Shown: positions 7,120 through 17,356, counted from the stretch's first letter. The stretch is DNA of 64,000 nt from Ruminococcaceae bacterium HV4-5-B5C (GCA_900184925.1 FXYJ02000002.1:248001-312000); one strand, 5' to 3'. Numbers and translations: made by a program. The notes: generated from the letters alone by a model not told the origin.

Positions 7120-7911
7120 ATGAAAAGAATCTGCGTTTTTTTATTTTCAGGCACAGGAATGACAAAATATGTGGTGGATAAAATGAAACCGGCACTTGAA
7201 AAGCTTCAAGTGCAAGTTGATGTTTATCCGATTGAAAAAGCTCAGATCCCGGGAATACCATTCAGCACATATGATGCGGTGGGCATCGCTTACCCGGTAC
7301 ATGCTTTCAATGCGCCTAAAATCGTGATCAACTTTGCCAAACAATTGCCGGAGGCTCTCGCTGCGAACGTTTTTTTAATCAGCACCGCGGGGGAAGATCA
7401 CCCTGTGAATTATTCTTCTTCCAGACTGCTTACAAGGATTCTAAACAGAAAAAACTGTCATGTGTTTTATGACAAACAGCTTTACATGCCATCCAACTTT
7501 GCAATCAAATACGACGAGCCTAAAGTGGAGCAGCTAATGGCTGCTGTAAATGCTCAGATTCCGCAGATCGCGCAGGACATTGCCAATTCGGCTTCCTGTA
7601 AACGGGAGAGCGGCTTCTTCTCAAAATTCATGGCATCTGTAGGCAGAGCGGAGTGGTTCGGCGCTGTGTTTATTGGCAAGCTGTTTTATGCAGATCAAAA
7701 ATGCTGCCATTGCGGAATGTGCGCCGACAACTGCCCCAATCACAACATCGTTAACGGAGAGCACATACGTTTTCAATGGCACTGCGGTCTATGTATGCGG
7801 TGCCTGTATCTGTGTCCCCGGCACGCGATTAAAGTTCGCCAACCTTTTACATTTATCAGTTTTGACGAGTGGTATCAGAACGAAGAGCTGTCAGTGGGAA
7901 GAAAGGACTAA
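7120..7911 (+). CDS. EFR1-family flavodoxin-ferredoxin fusion protein
   Basis: This 263-aa protein has an N-terminal flavodoxin fold (FMN phosphate loop SGTGMTK near residues 10-16, and AYPVHAFNAP) and two C-terminal [4Fe-4S] motifs: C195/C198/C201/C205-P and C222/C225/C228/C232-P. EFR1 proteins are cytoplasmic electron carriers of strict anaerobes, with partners mostly unknown. ATG 7120 is chosen over 7087 because GGGAGGG lies 5-6 bases upstream. It stands alone. A paralogue lies at 57838-58653. Confidence 0.85.
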   Translation: MKRICVFLFSGTGMTKYVVDKMKPALEKLQVQVDVYPIEKAQIPGIPFSTYDAVGIAYPVHAFNAPKIVINFAKQLPEALAANVFLISTAGEDHPVNYSSSRLLTRILNRKNCHVFYDKQLYMPSNFAIKYDEPKVEQLMAAVNAQIPQIAQDIANSASCKRESGFFSKFMASVGRAEWFGAVFIGKLFYADQKCCHCGMCADNCPNHNIVNGEHIRFQWHCGLCMRCLYLCPRHAIKVRQPFTFISFDEWYQNEELSVGRKD

Positions 7912-7999
7912 ACGCAGCCGTATTTTACCGCATAAGCCGGTATCCTCACTGGTCGAGTGTGGGCTGCGGAGAGGGGAGAACATATCTGCTCTTTGATAC

Positions 8000-8027
8000 T
8001 TGACTTTCCATTTTTTAAGCCTATTAT
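8000..8027 (+). promoter_or_regulatory. Possible promoter of the zinc-ribbon gene
   Basis: TTGACT (8000-8005) and TATTAT (8022-8027) are spaced 16 bases, about 100 bases before the start at 8131. Confidence 0.4.
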
Positions 8028-8130
8028 TAGGCGGAATATTAAATAAGAAGCCGCGAGGTATTAATAAGGAACAACTGCCGACTAAACAACATAATCTTTT
8101 GAGTGAATCTAATATAGGGGAGAGAAAAGT

Positions 8131-9141
8131 ATGAAATGCTCTAAGTGCGGTCATGAATTCGAAGGCAACTTCTGTTCGGAATGTGGTGCTAAGGCATCAT
8201 CAGATGTTACATATGGCAACCCGTCTTCAAACCCCAAAATAGGAAAATACGAGGGGAATCTTTGTACTGTAACAATTAATGAAAATGAGGTAGTTATCGA
8301 GAAAAAACTCGCCTTTCATAAATCAGTAACCACTAAGATTCCTTTTTGTGACATAGTAAACGTGTCGATCAAGAAAAACTCTGCATTTGTCAGCGGGCAC
8401 ATATGCATTCGGACAAGAGCAAATAAAAATACGCCTTTAGCAAACAGCGTTGAAGCTGCAAGCGATCCTTATTCAGCAAATTTTCTTAGCAAGGCGGAAA
8501 AGGATTTCTGTGAGATTTATCTCTACCTGAAAGAAATAGCTTTTCAGAACTTATCTGGTTCAGAAATATCAGTAATAGAAGGAAAATCGTTTGACAGTAT
8601 TGCCGACGAATCTTTTCAGGCATCTTCAGATCAGGCGGCTCAGGAAGACCATGCTCCCGAGGTCGTGGCGATTAATCCCGATCATGCCGTAAAGGTGTGC
8701 GCGAACTGCGGTGATATTTTGCTCGCGGGGGCAAAACATTGCCCTACCTGCGGTCAAAACACTAAAAACCTTCCTTTAATTGATAAGTCCGATGCCAACG
8801 CGATAGCGGTAGCAGTCGCACAAGCCCCCCATCCCAAATCTGGAATAGAGCCCAAATGGAAAACAAATCTCGACCAGCGCGAAGCTGTCTGGGCAAAGGA
8901 AGCGCAGCCAAGTAAACATCAGGTTATCAAGGAGAGGATTCAAAACAATCGTTCTGCAGGGATAGCTTGTTGTCCAAAATGTGGGTCAACCTCCCTTAGC
9001 TCGAATAAAAAAGGTTTCGGCATTGGAAAAGCAATCGTCGGTGATAAATTGGCAGGCCCAATTGGATTAGTAGCTGGCAACATAGGAGCAAAGAAAGTGA
9101 TCGTGACCTGCCTCAATTGCGGCCATCGTTGGAAAGTATGA
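8131..9141 (+). CDS. Zinc-ribbon protein with PH-like domain
   Basis: This 336-aa protein opens with a zinc ribbon (CSKCGHEF, then CSECGAK). A strand-rich region at residues about 35-150 looks like a bacterial PH-like fold. A second ribbon follows around residue 190 (CANCG, then CPTCG), and a third at the C-terminus (CPKCGSTSL about 282-290, CLNCGHRWK at the end) encloses a glycine-rich segment (AGPIGLVAGNIGAKK). There is no signal peptide or clear membrane anchor. Such multi-ribbon proteins are common in Clostridia with unknown roles. ATG 8131 follows AGGGGAGAG. It is a single gene ending at the terminator at 9258-9291. Confidence 0.75.
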   Translation: MKCSKCGHEFEGNFCSECGAKASSDVTYGNPSSNPKIGKYEGNLCTVTINENEVVIEKKLAFHKSVTTKIPFCDIVNVSIKKNSAFVSGHICIRTRANKNTPLANSVEAASDPYSANFLSKAEKDFCEIYLYLKEIAFQNLSGSEISVIEGKSFDSIADESFQASSDQAAQEDHAPEVVAINPDHAVKVCANCGDILLAGAKHCPTCGQNTKNLPLIDKSDANAIAVAVAQAPHPKSGIEPKWKTNLDQREAVWAKEAQPSKHQVIKERIQNNRSAGIACCPKCGSTSLSSNKKGFGIGKAIVGDKLAGPIGLVAGNIGAKKVIVTCLNCGHRWKV

Positions 9142-9257
9142 ATTCGTCCGCCAGCTGTCACTATGCCTATCGTACCCGGTCGCCGAAGCACCAGTATCTA
9201 CGATAAGAACAGTTTAATCCCTTTAAATGTGAGCTCGATTTGCTGAATAATAATTTG

Positions 9258-9291
9258 CGGCCCCAAGGCGTTTTGCCCTGGGGCCGTTTTT
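9258..9291 (+). terminator. Terminator of the zinc-ribbon gene
   Basis: CGGCCCC (9258-9264) and GGGGCCG (9280-9286) arms, with further inner pairing, are followed by TTTTT. Confidence 0.85.
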
Positions 9292-9322
9292 GTTGCCGGT
9301 TGGTATCCCTTCGGAATTGTCA

Positions 9323-10531
9323 TTAGTCCTGACGTATTGTATTCTTCTTTTTTCTGAACCTGATTTCATGGGACAGCAGGATTGCCAGCATAACCACAAA
9401 CACCGCGCCTGACAGAAAAAAGGTTTTTGAATACCCGGCAAGCTGCGAGGCAGCGCCGAAAAGCAGGGGGCCGAGCCCCGACCCGACATCAAGGAAATTG
9501 TGAAAGGTTGCGTTTGCGGCAATCCTTCGTTCAGGGGCTACTTTTTTCATGGCGTTGGCTTCCAGCACCGGGAAGATCATGCCGATGGACGCTCCGTAAA
9601 ATACGGCGAAGACGCAGATCATCAAAAGATCCGCAGCCTGTGCCGCAACAATGCAGCCGATGAAGCCGATGACGATTCCCGGGATCACCAGAATATTCAT
9701 TCCCCGTTTATCGTACAGTTTCCCAGAAAAGAGCCTGACGCAGACCTCTGCACCCGTTGTTACGATGAAATAAAGATAGATGTTTCCGATGTCCATCTGA
9801 CGGGCGTACAAGACGATATAGGTATCAAAAGCACCCATCAGAAGACCCAGCAGGAGGACGAAACCGGATTCGTAAAGAACCTTCGGCTCAATGATTTCTG
9901 AAAGGCCGCCGCTGCTTTGGGCTTGATTTTCCACCGGCTGTTCCGGCCGATCCACCCGGATAAACTGGGTCAGCAGGATTGACACCAGCGCGAGCAGTGC
10001 GGCAGCCAGAAACACCCACTTGAAATTTGTCAGCGAAACCGCTGCAGCGCCGAGGCACGGGCCAAGGACAAAGGCAATGGAAATGCCCAGACCGAAAAAG
10101 CCCATGCCTTCGCCCATTCTCTCATTTGGAACGATATTTGCTACCGTAGAGCCGTAAAGAGTGGTGGAAGCGCCGAATCCAAGCCCCTGAACCAGCCGAA
10201 GAATAATGATGACGGTCAGCCCGGCAAACAAATAGTATCCGACCATTGCAAGCGTAAAAGTAAACATGCCGAGAAGGAGCAGTCCCTTTTTCCCAACCTT
10301 CGCCACCGCTTTGGACGTAAGACTTCGCATGAGCAAAGACGTGATATAAAAGACGGCAATTACCACACCGATCTGAAAATCATTAGCGCCGCTTTGTTTC
10401 AAGGTAAACGGAAGAACCGGAAGAAGAAGACAACCGGCAAAAAACAGGAAAAAGTTTGCAGTGATTAATAAGATATAATCCTTTGACCACAGCTTGTTTG
10501 TTTTGACGTTGGCGGCGTTTGTTTGTTCCAT
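9323..10531 (-). CDS. MFS transporter
   Basis: This 402-aa protein has about 12 membrane helices in two halves. The family loop after helix 2 is present in degenerate form (SKAVAKVGKKGLLLLG), and a second copy reads GKLYDKRGMNILV. The helix-5 region GPCLGAAAV suits an antiporter-type drug or metabolite exporter. The substrate cannot be read from sequence. A -10/-35 pair lies at 10706-10734, with a long GC-rich 5' leader. It is divergent from the alcohol dehydrogenase gene and related to the MFS protein at 49276. Confidence 0.85.
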   Translation of the reverse strand: MEQTNAANVKTNKLWSKDYILLITANFFLFFAGCLLLPVLPFTLKQSGANDFQIGVVIAVFYITSLLMRSLTSKAVAKVGKKGLLLLGMFTFTLAMVGYYLFAGLTVIIILRLVQGLGFGASTTLYGSTVANIVPNERMGEGMGFFGLGISIAFVLGPCLGAAAVSLTNFKWVFLAAALLALVSILLTQFIRVDRPEQPVENQAQSSGGLSEIIEPKVLYESGFVLLLGLLMGAFDTYIVLYARQMDIGNIYLYFIVTTGAEVCVRLFSGKLYDKRGMNILVIPGIVIGFIGCIVAAQAADLLMICVFAVFYGASIGMIFPVLEANAMKKVAPERRIAANATFHNFLDVGSGLGPLLFGAASQLAGYSKTFFLSGAVFVVMLAILLSHEIRFRKKKNTIRQD

Positions 10532-10705
10532 TGATAATCCCGGTCCTTTCGTTGCAGATGGTTTTCCCTGATCCTTTCACCCTGAGGCTCGGTCGGGCGG
10601 GGAAGACCGCCCTGTGACAGTAAAAAAACAGGATAAGAAGTGAGCGCATCCCACATCTTATCCAGCATATAACCGCTATTATATACCCTCCGATGAATAC
10701 AGAGT

Positions 10706-10734
10706 ATTATACCGCAAACGCCCCGGAAGTGCAA
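10706..10734 (-). promoter_or_regulatory. Promoter of the MFS gene
   Basis: Minus-strand TTGCAC (10729-10734), a 17-base spacer and TATAAT (10706-10711). The transcript would have a leader of about 170 bases containing a GGGCGG/CCGCCC hairpin. The rest of 10532-10909 holds the TATAAT at 10868-10873 for the dehydrogenase and nothing else clear. Confidence 0.65.
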
Positions 10735-10909
10735 ATATTATCGCATCCGGTTCCTGAAAATGTTTAAGCAGGATAGCGGGCACGTATCGCAGCGCGGGGA
10801 TCAGCCAAAATATTGTTATTTTTTTAACTATCTTCTTTTGCTGTATTTGCGCGCGGAAGAGACATGATATAATCAGTTTATCTTAAAAACAAAAAACAGG
10901 AGGCTTTTT

Positions 10910-11971
10910 ATGAAAGGCTATGGCATGATTCGAGTGGGACAGCCCGGGTGGCTGGAACACGAAAAACCAACTGCAGGCCCAATGGATGCGATTCTTCGCC
11001 CTGTTATGCTTGCCCCTTGCTCTTCCGACACACACATGATGCACGGCGGAAGCGGACCCGTTGAGGATAGAATTCTCGGCCATGAAGCGGTCGGCGAAGT
11101 TGTCGAAGTGGGTTCTTTGGTCACGAAGTTTAAAAAAGGCGATATTGTTGTGGTTCCCTGCACAACACCGAACTGGGAAGAGCTTGGTGTTCAGAGAAAA
11201 GGCGGCAACAATGCGCACGACTGCACCACGGCTTCCAGCTTTAAATTTCTGACGGTAAAAGACGGTGTCTTCGCAGAGTATTTTTCGGTGAATAACGCGG
11301 ATGCAAACCTCGTTCTCCTCCCCGAAGACGTCTCTATGGAAGACGCTCTGATGACCACGGATATGATGTCTACCGGTATGTACGGCGCTGAAATGGCCAA
11401 CATTCAGCTTGGTGACACTGTCGTTGTTTTCGGTATTGGCCCGGTCGGCCTGATGGCGGTTGCCGGTGCCGCTCTACTGGGAGCGGGCCGCATTATCGCA
11501 ATCGGCACACGCCCCAACTGTGTGAAGTTTGCCAGAGAATACGGAGCCACCGACATTGTCAGCTATAAAGACGGCAATGTGGTGGACCAGATTCTCGCCA
11601 TCGCCGGCGGACAGGTTGACAGCGCCATCATTGCGGGCGGCAATTCCGCCACGATGAACCAGGCTCTGTCCGTCGTCCGGGCGAACGGAACGGTCTCCAA
11701 CGTGAATTTCCTCGATGCAACCGATGCGTACAATGTTCCTACCCCGCTGGTGTTCATGGGGATGGGAGACGTCACCATCCGGGGAGGTTTCTGCCCGGGC
11801 GGTGCAGTCCGCATTCAGAAGCTGCTGAACCTGATCCGGGCCGGACGCGTTCATCCCGGAAAGATGCTCAACTACAAATATGAGGGATTTGACAAGATTC
11901 CGGAAGCTTTTGATGTCATGGATAAAAAGCCCTCTGATTTGATCAAACCGGTCGTAAAAATCAACTGGTAA
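10910..11971 (+). CDS. NADP-dependent zinc alcohol (isopropanol-type) dehydrogenase
   Basis: This 353-aa medium-chain dehydrogenase closely matches the Clostridium beijerinckii/Thermoanaerobacter secondary-alcohol dehydrogenase pattern: MKGxxM start, APCSSDTH with zinc ligand C37, GHEAVGEVVEVGS with H58/E59, and DMMSTG. The cofactor loop is GIGPVGLMAVAGA. The NADP-reading residues are conserved in kind (GTRP for GSRP, Tyr in SYKDG), so NADPH is the likely cofactor. It would reduce ketones or aldehydes to alcohols in fermentation. ATG 10910 follows ACAGGAGG; TATAAT lies at 10868-10873. It is monocistronic, ending at 12001-12036. Confidence 0.9.
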   Translation: MKGYGMIRVGQPGWLEHEKPTAGPMDAILRPVMLAPCSSDTHMMHGGSGPVEDRILGHEAVGEVVEVGSLVTKFKKGDIVVVPCTTPNWEELGVQRKGGNNAHDCTTASSFKFLTVKDGVFAEYFSVNNADANLVLLPEDVSMEDALMTTDMMSTGMYGAEMANIQLGDTVVVFGIGPVGLMAVAGAALLGAGRIIAIGTRPNCVKFAREYGATDIVSYKDGNVVDQILAIAGGQVDSAIIAGGNSATMNQALSVVRANGTVSNVNFLDATDAYNVPTPLVFMGMGDVTIRGGFCPGGAVRIQKLLNLIRAGRVHPGKMLNYKYEGFDKIPEAFDVMDKKPSDLIKPVVKINW

Positions 11972-12000
11972 TCGTGTAACCGGGCGACAGGAAATCAGGA

Positions 12001-12036
12001 AGCCCCAAAAGCCAAGACTGGCTTTTGGGGCTTCCC
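12001..12036 (+). terminator. Terminator of the dehydrogenase gene
   Basis: Perfect 13-base arms AGCCCCAAAAGCC and GGCTTTTGGGGCT around a 6-base loop, followed by TCCCTT. It also faces the end of the convergent cellulase gene. Confidence 0.8.
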
Positions 12037-12077
12037 TTGCGTGTTATTCCGATTAGCGATTCAGATTATTGTCTGAT

Positions 12078-14936
12078 TCACTGCTTTTTACGCGGTTCAA
12101 CTGCCCTTTCCGGCCTTCTTCTGCTGAGGAGAAAGAATACGACCCCAAGGAGTGCTGCGACAGCTGCCCCCGCAATGGGAGCCGGGTCCCCGGAACCGGT
12201 TTTCGGGTTTCCTCCGGGGGCTGTGACCGCTTCAAACTGTGCGGTAACGGTGACATCGGCGCCCGGCATGGTGAAGGAGGTGCCCGTAATCGGCACGGTC
12301 TTGCCGCCGTAAGTGTATGCGAGGGAGCCCGGCTTCAGCCGGTAGCCGCTTGCGGGCGTTACCGCAACATTCACCGTGTCACCGGCGGCCGCTCCTTTCG
12401 GATCCACGGAAACCGTGCCGTTGCTTGTCGGACCGACGGAAATGTCATGCGGGATTTTCTCGAACTGAGCGGAAACGGTGACGTCAGCGTCCGGCATGGT
12501 GAAGGAGGTGCCGGTAACAGGTACGGTATTGCCGCCGTAAGTGTATGCGAGGGTACCAGCCTTGAGCCGGTAGCCGTCCGCGGGTGATACCGCAACGTTT
12601 ACCGTGTCACCGGCGGCTGCGGAGTCGGGCTTTACGCAGAGGCTTCCCCCCATGGGACTCGAAACAGAGACGGAATGCGTAAAGCGGACGTTGTTAAGGT
12701 ACATGCTCCCTGAAAAGTCACTGTTGCCGTCTGCGACAATGATAATAATGTCGCGCAGCAGCGTGTCGGGGGCGAAAACCTTGCTGTCGGCGAGTTTGTC
12801 GAGGTCGAACCGGCAGGTATACCGGTAAAGTCCGTCGGCGGTTTTTGTCTGTGAGGCGAGGCTGTCAAGAGGGATTGTCACCGCGTCGCTTGCCTGTGCC
12901 CAATACCCGAGGCTGGGCGGGGCAAAAGCGAGATTCACCGACAGGCTCCCTGTGGTTGCCCGGGTAGGTTTGATGAAAAAGTTGAACTCGAGGTATCTGT
13001 TTCCGCCGCGCTTCGCGTTGATTCCCGAGAGAATCAGGCGAGGGGCCGAGGCCCAGCCGTCCGTCGGCTTCACGGAGGGGTATGTGCATTCCCATGACAG
13101 TGCCTTGGCGCCGTCGGCCTGCTGGATTTTCAGCGAACCCTGTACTCCCGAGGAAGCGTCCCAGCTCCAGCCCTGCCGCGTGGAATCCTCAAAGGTGGAG
13201 GGGAGCGCCGCCGTACCGAGCGGGTCATTGTCTACCGGAGGCGTAACGATGTCGCGCGAGCCGGAAAATGTGATATTGTCAAGGCTGATGCTGTCGGATG
13301 CCGAACCGACAAACAGGATCAGGTTCGTCATGATATGATCGGCAGCGTCGGCTGCAATTGCCTGAAGGTTTGGGGAATCCTTGGCTGCAATGGTGATTGT
13401 CGCTTTGTAGCTTCCGTCCGACTGAAGCGTGAAGTCGGAGGGCTCGGCCCGGGTTGCCTTCGTTGGGTTGGCCCAGCCGTGCGAGGAACTTTGCGGAATG
13501 GCGGCAAGGGAGACCGTTGTCGGTGCCGCCGCAATGACGTCGACCGACATGGAGGTGGCACCCTCGAGATCGACGTGATGGTCGCCTGAGGCGCTGTCGG
13601 CCGAGAGCCTTACATCGGCCCAGTAGTTACCGTCGCTGGTGTCGTTGCTGGCATTCATACCCGTGAGCAGAAGCGCATTTTTGGCGTTTGCTACAGTAAC
13701 ACTTGTTACGGGCGAACCCCCGTTTATCGCAAAACCCTGCGCGGTGCCGTCGTTAAAGTCCCATGCTGTTTCGGTGAATTTTTTCAGGTTGCGGTCAATC
13801 GGGGCGTAGTCAATGCCCTTGATGCGGGCGCGTGCATACTCGCCGGAGACCGAAAGCTCGTCGACATCCCATTTCGCGTCGGAACCGGGGTCGAGACTTG
13901 TGCCGGTGCTGACGCCCGAAACATACGGCAGAAATGCGGCCGAGGTTTCGTTCTTGTTGGAGAGCGACCAGTTACACCAGCTGATGTTGTTGGCGTTCAT
14001 GTAGTCGAGCCATGCGTCGGCGGCGTCGAGGTACGGCCCTTTGTCGCCGCTTGCCTCGCTGGTGCCCCACTCCGTGCAGAAAACTCCGACGCCGTGTTCC
14101 AGAGCATAGCGAACATTACTCATGATATTTGAACGGTCGGTATCATTGTCGGAGGTCTGGTGCGTACCGCTGTAAAAATGGAAGGAATACAGAATGTTGG
14201 AGTCCTGAATCGGGTTATCCGCCGCGAGGTCGGGGCGCTGGCTCCAGTTGGGGCTGCCGACGATGACAAGATTGCTGTTGCCGCCGTCGCGCAGAGCCTT
14301 GATGATCGGCTCTGCATAGTTTTTGACTGCTGTCCACCCGGCGGCGTCGTTGGTTACGCCCGGCTCGTTGCCGCCGTTGGGTTCGTTGCAGAGCTCATAA
14401 ATGATATGAGGATTGTTCGGGTAAAGACCGGCGATTTCCGTAAAGAAATCTTTGGCTCCGGAATATACCGCCGCGGAAGGATCTCCGGGGTTGATCATAT
14501 GCCAGTCGACAATCACATACATGTCGTTCTGAATGGCGAAATTGATGCCCTTGATCACCTCATCCTTCAGCGACGGGTCTGTGGCGTACCCGTCCTCCGC
14601 CACATACATGGCGAGGCGGATCACGTTGCAGCCCCAGTCGTTCGAAAGGGCAGAAAAGGCGTTGTTGTTCAGTATTTCGGGATACCATTGCAGGCCGTGG
14701 GTACTCATTCCGCGAAGCTGAACGGGATGGCCGTTCTTGTCGCAGAGCGTTTTTTGCCCCGACTGCTCCAGCACCTGCAGCGCTCCGCCCACCGACGGCT
14801 TTTCAACGTCTGCGGCTCCCGTCAGGTGCGTGTAGCTCGGGCTTTTGGCGGCCCCCGCGGTCATGGGTAGGGAAAAGGCCAGCACTGCCAGTGCCGTGAT
14901 CAGGGAAACGGCGCGTTTTCTCAGAAAACCTTTCAA
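12078..14936 (-). CDS. Cell-wall-anchored GH5 endoglucanase with two CBM17/28-like modules
   Basis: This 952-aa secreted protein has a signal peptide (1-29) and a GH5 catalytic domain (about 50-345), with acid/base E185 in CNEP and nucleophile E289 in FCTEWG. It fits the GH5_2 cellulase pattern. Two beta-sandwich modules follow (about 390-565 and 575-785) resembling CBM17 and CBM28, which bind amorphous cellulose. Next come two near-identical 75-residue repeats (about 785-930; YTYGG, SFTMPxADVTV, like bacterial InlB-type repeats). The end is NPKTG, a membrane segment and RRR, a sorting signal. It should cut beta-1,4-glucan at the cell surface. TTG start at 14936 behind GGAGGAG. No sortase gene is in the window. 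Confidence 0.88.
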   Translation of the reverse strand: MKGFLRKRAVSLITALAVLAFSLPMTAGAAKSPSYTHLTGAADVEKPSVGGALQVLEQSGQKTLCDKNGHPVQLRGMSTHGLQWYPEILNNNAFSALSNDWGCNVIRLAMYVAEDGYATDPSLKDEVIKGINFAIQNDMYVIVDWHMINPGDPSAAVYSGAKDFFTEIAGLYPNNPHIIYELCNEPNGGNEPGVTNDAAGWTAVKNYAEPIIKALRDGGNSNLVIVGSPNWSQRPDLAADNPIQDSNILYSFHFYSGTHQTSDNDTDRSNIMSNVRYALEHGVGVFCTEWGTSEASGDKGPYLDAADAWLDYMNANNISWCNWSLSNKNETSAAFLPYVSGVSTGTSLDPGSDAKWDVDELSVSGEYARARIKGIDYAPIDRNLKKFTETAWDFNDGTAQGFAINGGSPVTSVTVANAKNALLLTGMNASNDTSDGNYWADVRLSADSASGDHHVDLEGATSMSVDVIAAAPTTVSLAAIPQSSSHGWANPTKATRAEPSDFTLQSDGSYKATITIAAKDSPNLQAIAADAADHIMTNLILFVGSASDSISLDNITFSGSRDIVTPPVDNDPLGTAALPSTFEDSTRQGWSWDASSGVQGSLKIQQADGAKALSWECTYPSVKPTDGWASAPRLILSGINAKRGGNRYLEFNFFIKPTRATTGSLSVNLAFAPPSLGYWAQASDAVTIPLDSLASQTKTADGLYRYTCRFDLDKLADSKVFAPDTLLRDIIIIVADGNSDFSGSMYLNNVRFTHSVSVSSPMGGSLCVKPDSAAAGDTVNVAVSPADGYRLKAGTLAYTYGGNTVPVTGTSFTMPDADVTVSAQFEKIPHDISVGPTSNGTVSVDPKGAAAGDTVNVAVTPASGYRLKPGSLAYTYGGKTVPITGTSFTMPGADVTVTAQFEAVTAPGGNPKTGSGDPAPIAGAAVAALLGVVFFLLSRRRPERAVEPRKKQ

Positions 14937-15056
14937 ATTAACTCCTCCTCTACGCTTTCAAAAAACTCTTCGGGCGGCTTATCCTGAATTGCGAAACGGC
15001 AATCAGTTTTCTGAAATCACGAAGGATACCGAAGTAGAATGATTCCTGACAAGCAT

Positions 15057-15085
15057 AGTATAATTTATCGGGAGAAGAATTACAA
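15057..15085 (-). promoter_or_regulatory. Promoter of the cellulase gene
   Basis: Minus-strand TTGTAA (15080-15085), a 17-base spacer and TATACT (15057-15062), about 120 bases before the start. Confidence 0.55.
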
Positions 15086-15162
15086 TATTTTACATAAAAT
15101 AAATTCAGCGGGAGATTTTCCACTTAATTTCCATTTCTTCACAGGATAGACGCTCCTCTGAC

Positions 15163-15200
15163 AAAAACAGCAGGCACCCGGTTCCGTGCCTGCTGTTTTT
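15163..15200. terminator. Bidirectional terminator-like hairpin without an adjacent gene
   Basis: Perfect 15-base arms AAAAACAGCAGGCAC (15163-15177) and GTGCCTGCTGTTTTT (15186-15200) give a stem flanked by T-runs on both strands. It lies in the 750-base gap between the divergent cellulase and opp genes and may mark the end of a lost gene or insulate the two. Confidence 0.65.
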
Positions 15201-15474
15201 ATGCTGGGTTTTGGATCGGCCACTTTCCCACCGCAATCCGACCTGCCAATTTTCTCAGTGAGAATGCCTTCTGCTGATTTGTTTCGCGCTTTCTCACCGC
15301 TTTTATTTCCGGAATACGTCCTGACTTGCAATAAACCAACAGCAACTTTCATATTGCGCAGTGCATTATGGAGTAAAAAAGGCGTTATTTTATTACTCTG
15401 GGCCGGTTTTAGAGTGCTAAGTATAGCAAAACTACAATAAAATGCATAATTATTTAGAAATAGTAAAGTTATTG

Positions 15475-15503
15475 TTGACTTTAATGAGACCTGATGCTAG
15501 AAT
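15475..15503 (+). promoter_or_regulatory. Promoter of the opp operon
   Basis: TTGACT (15475-15480), a 17-base spacer and TAGAAT (15498-15503). The predicted start near 15510 leaves a leader of about 175 bases before the lipoprotein gene. Confidence 0.7.
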
Positions 15504-15520
15504 TTAAACAACTAAAGTGT

Positions 15521-15564
15521 GGCAAAGGTGTCAAACTGGTTTTCACCATTTTGAAGCCTTTGCC
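15521..15564 (+). promoter_or_regulatory. Long hairpin at the 5' end of the opp leader RNA
   Basis: GGCAAAGG (15521-15528) pairs with CCTTTGCC (15557-15564). Inside, TCAAA pairs with TTTGA and GGT with ACC, giving a nearly continuous stem. No T-run follows, so it is not a simple terminator. It begins about 10 bases after the predicted transcription start and could stabilise the RNA or bind a regulator. Confidence 0.5.
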
Positions 15565-15685
15565 CAATTATTATTCAAAGAGGAACCCGGATTCCTGATT
15601 TCGTGAGCTGTCGACCGGCCTGTGCCGATTCTTTTGCGGCGGGGCCCGGCCGATTGACAATCTTGTGCGTATGAGGTGGAAAATT

Positions 15686-17335
15686 ATGAAAAAAATCGCT
15701 GCAGCAGTTCTGTCCGTGACACTGCTTCTCTCGATGGCGACCGGATGCAATTCCTTTACCGGAAACTCGGGCCACGCAGGCAGCCAGTCACCTTCCGGTT
15801 CGGCAAAACCAACGTCCGTAAACCTTTATCTCGAGAACGAGATTCCCACTCTGAGTGAGTTTGCCGCATCCGACAACATTGCGTTCACTGTTCTGAACAA
15901 TATCTCAGAGGGCCTGTACCGTCTGGATATGAACAATAAGCCGCAGCCGGCACTCGCGGAAGGCTGCAAGATTTCGGACGACAAGCTGACCTACACCTTC
16001 ACGCTGCGCGACGGTTTAAAGTTCAGCAACGGCGACCCGATTACTTCAAAGGTCTTTAAGGAAACATGGCTGCAGCAGATGCAGGCCGACAACAAAAACA
16101 GCTATGCCTTCATTATGACCGATTACATAGTGGGTGCACAGGAATACTCGGAGAAGAAAGCCGGTGCCGATCAGGTGGGCCTCGAAACACCGGACGACAA
16201 GACGCTTGTCGTGAAGCTGAAAGCCCCGACTCCTTACTTCCTTTCTCTCACGACATTCGTTCCGTATTATGTAGTGGATATGGATTTCTACAAAAAACAG
16301 GGAGCCAATTTTGCACTCGGGAAGGACAACCTTGTTTATTCCGGCCCGTACATGATTTCTCAGTATGATGCAGCTTCCGGCGTGACGCTGGTGAAGAACC
16401 CGAACTACTGGGACAAGGCAAACGTTAAAGTCGACACCGTCAACATCAAGATCATTAAGGAACAGAGCACGGCCCTGAACCTTTATAAAGCGGGCCAGCT
16501 CAGCCGCGTGAAGCTCTCCGCAACGGATGTGCCGGCGTATAAGAGCAGCAAGGAATTCGCGACGCGCTCGATTTTCCGCACCAACTTCGTGCAGTTCAAT
16601 ACGACGGCCGAAGGAACCAAGAATGTGAATATCCGCAAAGCGCTCAGCATGGCGATTGATAACAACACTCTGGTAAACACCATTCTGAACAACGGCGCCG
16701 AAGTGGCGAACGGTGTGGTTCCGAAAGCCATGAGCAGCGGCGTTACGGGCAAAACCTTCGGTTCTCTTCAGGGTCAGATAATGACCTTCAACGCGCAGAA
16801 GGCGAAAGAGTACTGGAACAAGGGCGTACAGGAGCTCGGCGGAAAAGTTCCCCAGATGACGCTCGTTCTCGACGACGACACGGAAAACAAAGACGTCGGA
16901 ACCTTTTTGCAGAGCCAGTTTAAGTCGGTGCTCGGCATCGATGTGAAGCTGGACTCCAAAACCAAGGAAGCCAGAAGAGCTCTGATGAAGGCCTCAACCT
17001 ATCAGATGGGTCTGAATGCATGGGGCGCCGACTACGACGACCCGATGACCTACCTGCAGTGCTGGACGGAAAATAAAAACGGATTCCGCGGCAATTTCAA
17101 AGATACTGACGCAGCTAACAGCTATGCGGCGCTTATCCAGCAGGCGCATGCCGAGCAGGACACCGCAAAGCGTGCCGACATGCTTGTGCAGGCCGAAAAG
17201 AGCCTGATTGTCGATAACGCGGTTATCGCGCCTCTTTACTATATAGGTTCCGCTTACCTTGTGAAGCCGAACGTCAAAAACCTGATTGAGCCTTCCAGCG
17301 GTATTATTGAACTCAAATATACCGAAGTAGATTAA
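15686..17335 (+). CDS. oppA: Oligopeptide ABC transporter, substrate-binding lipoprotein
   Basis: This 549-aa SBP_bac_5 protein has a lipobox ending MATGC (acylated C21), then a Ser/Gly-rich linker. Family landmarks include EIPTLSEF, YTFTLRDGLKFSNGDPIT, YSGPYMIS and NPNYWD. It binds peptides outside the membrane and hands them to OppBC. ATG 15686 is preferred over 15665 since GAGGTGG lies 5 bases upstream. First gene of oppABCDF. The hairpin at 17357-17390 between it and oppB probably lets oppA be made in excess. Confidence 0.92.
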   Translation: MKKIAAAVLSVTLLLSMATGCNSFTGNSGHAGSQSPSGSAKPTSVNLYLENEIPTLSEFAASDNIAFTVLNNISEGLYRLDMNNKPQPALAEGCKISDDKLTYTFTLRDGLKFSNGDPITSKVFKETWLQQMQADNKNSYAFIMTDYIVGAQEYSEKKAGADQVGLETPDDKTLVVKLKAPTPYFLSLTTFVPYYVVDMDFYKKQGANFALGKDNLVYSGPYMISQYDAASGVTLVKNPNYWDKANVKVDTVNIKIIKEQSTALNLYKAGQLSRVKLSATDVPAYKSSKEFATRSIFRTNFVQFNTTAEGTKNVNIRKALSMAIDNNTLVNTILNNGAEVANGVVPKAMSSGVTGKTFGSLQGQIMTFNAQKAKEYWNKGVQELGGKVPQMTLVLDDDTENKDVGTFLQSQFKSVLGIDVKLDSKTKEARRALMKASTYQMGLNAWGADYDDPMTYLQCWTENKNGFRGNFKDTDAANSYAALIQQAHAEQDTAKRADMLVQAEKSLIVDNAVIAPLYYIGSAYLVKPNVKNLIEPSSGIIELKYTEVD

Positions 17336-17356
17336 ATGGTGGCGTCCCTACGGGAA

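Noticed and set aside
15163..15200. Riboswitch in the cellulase-opp gap
   Set aside because: A single perfect hairpin with T-runs on both strands and no aptamer-like junction; treated as a terminator.
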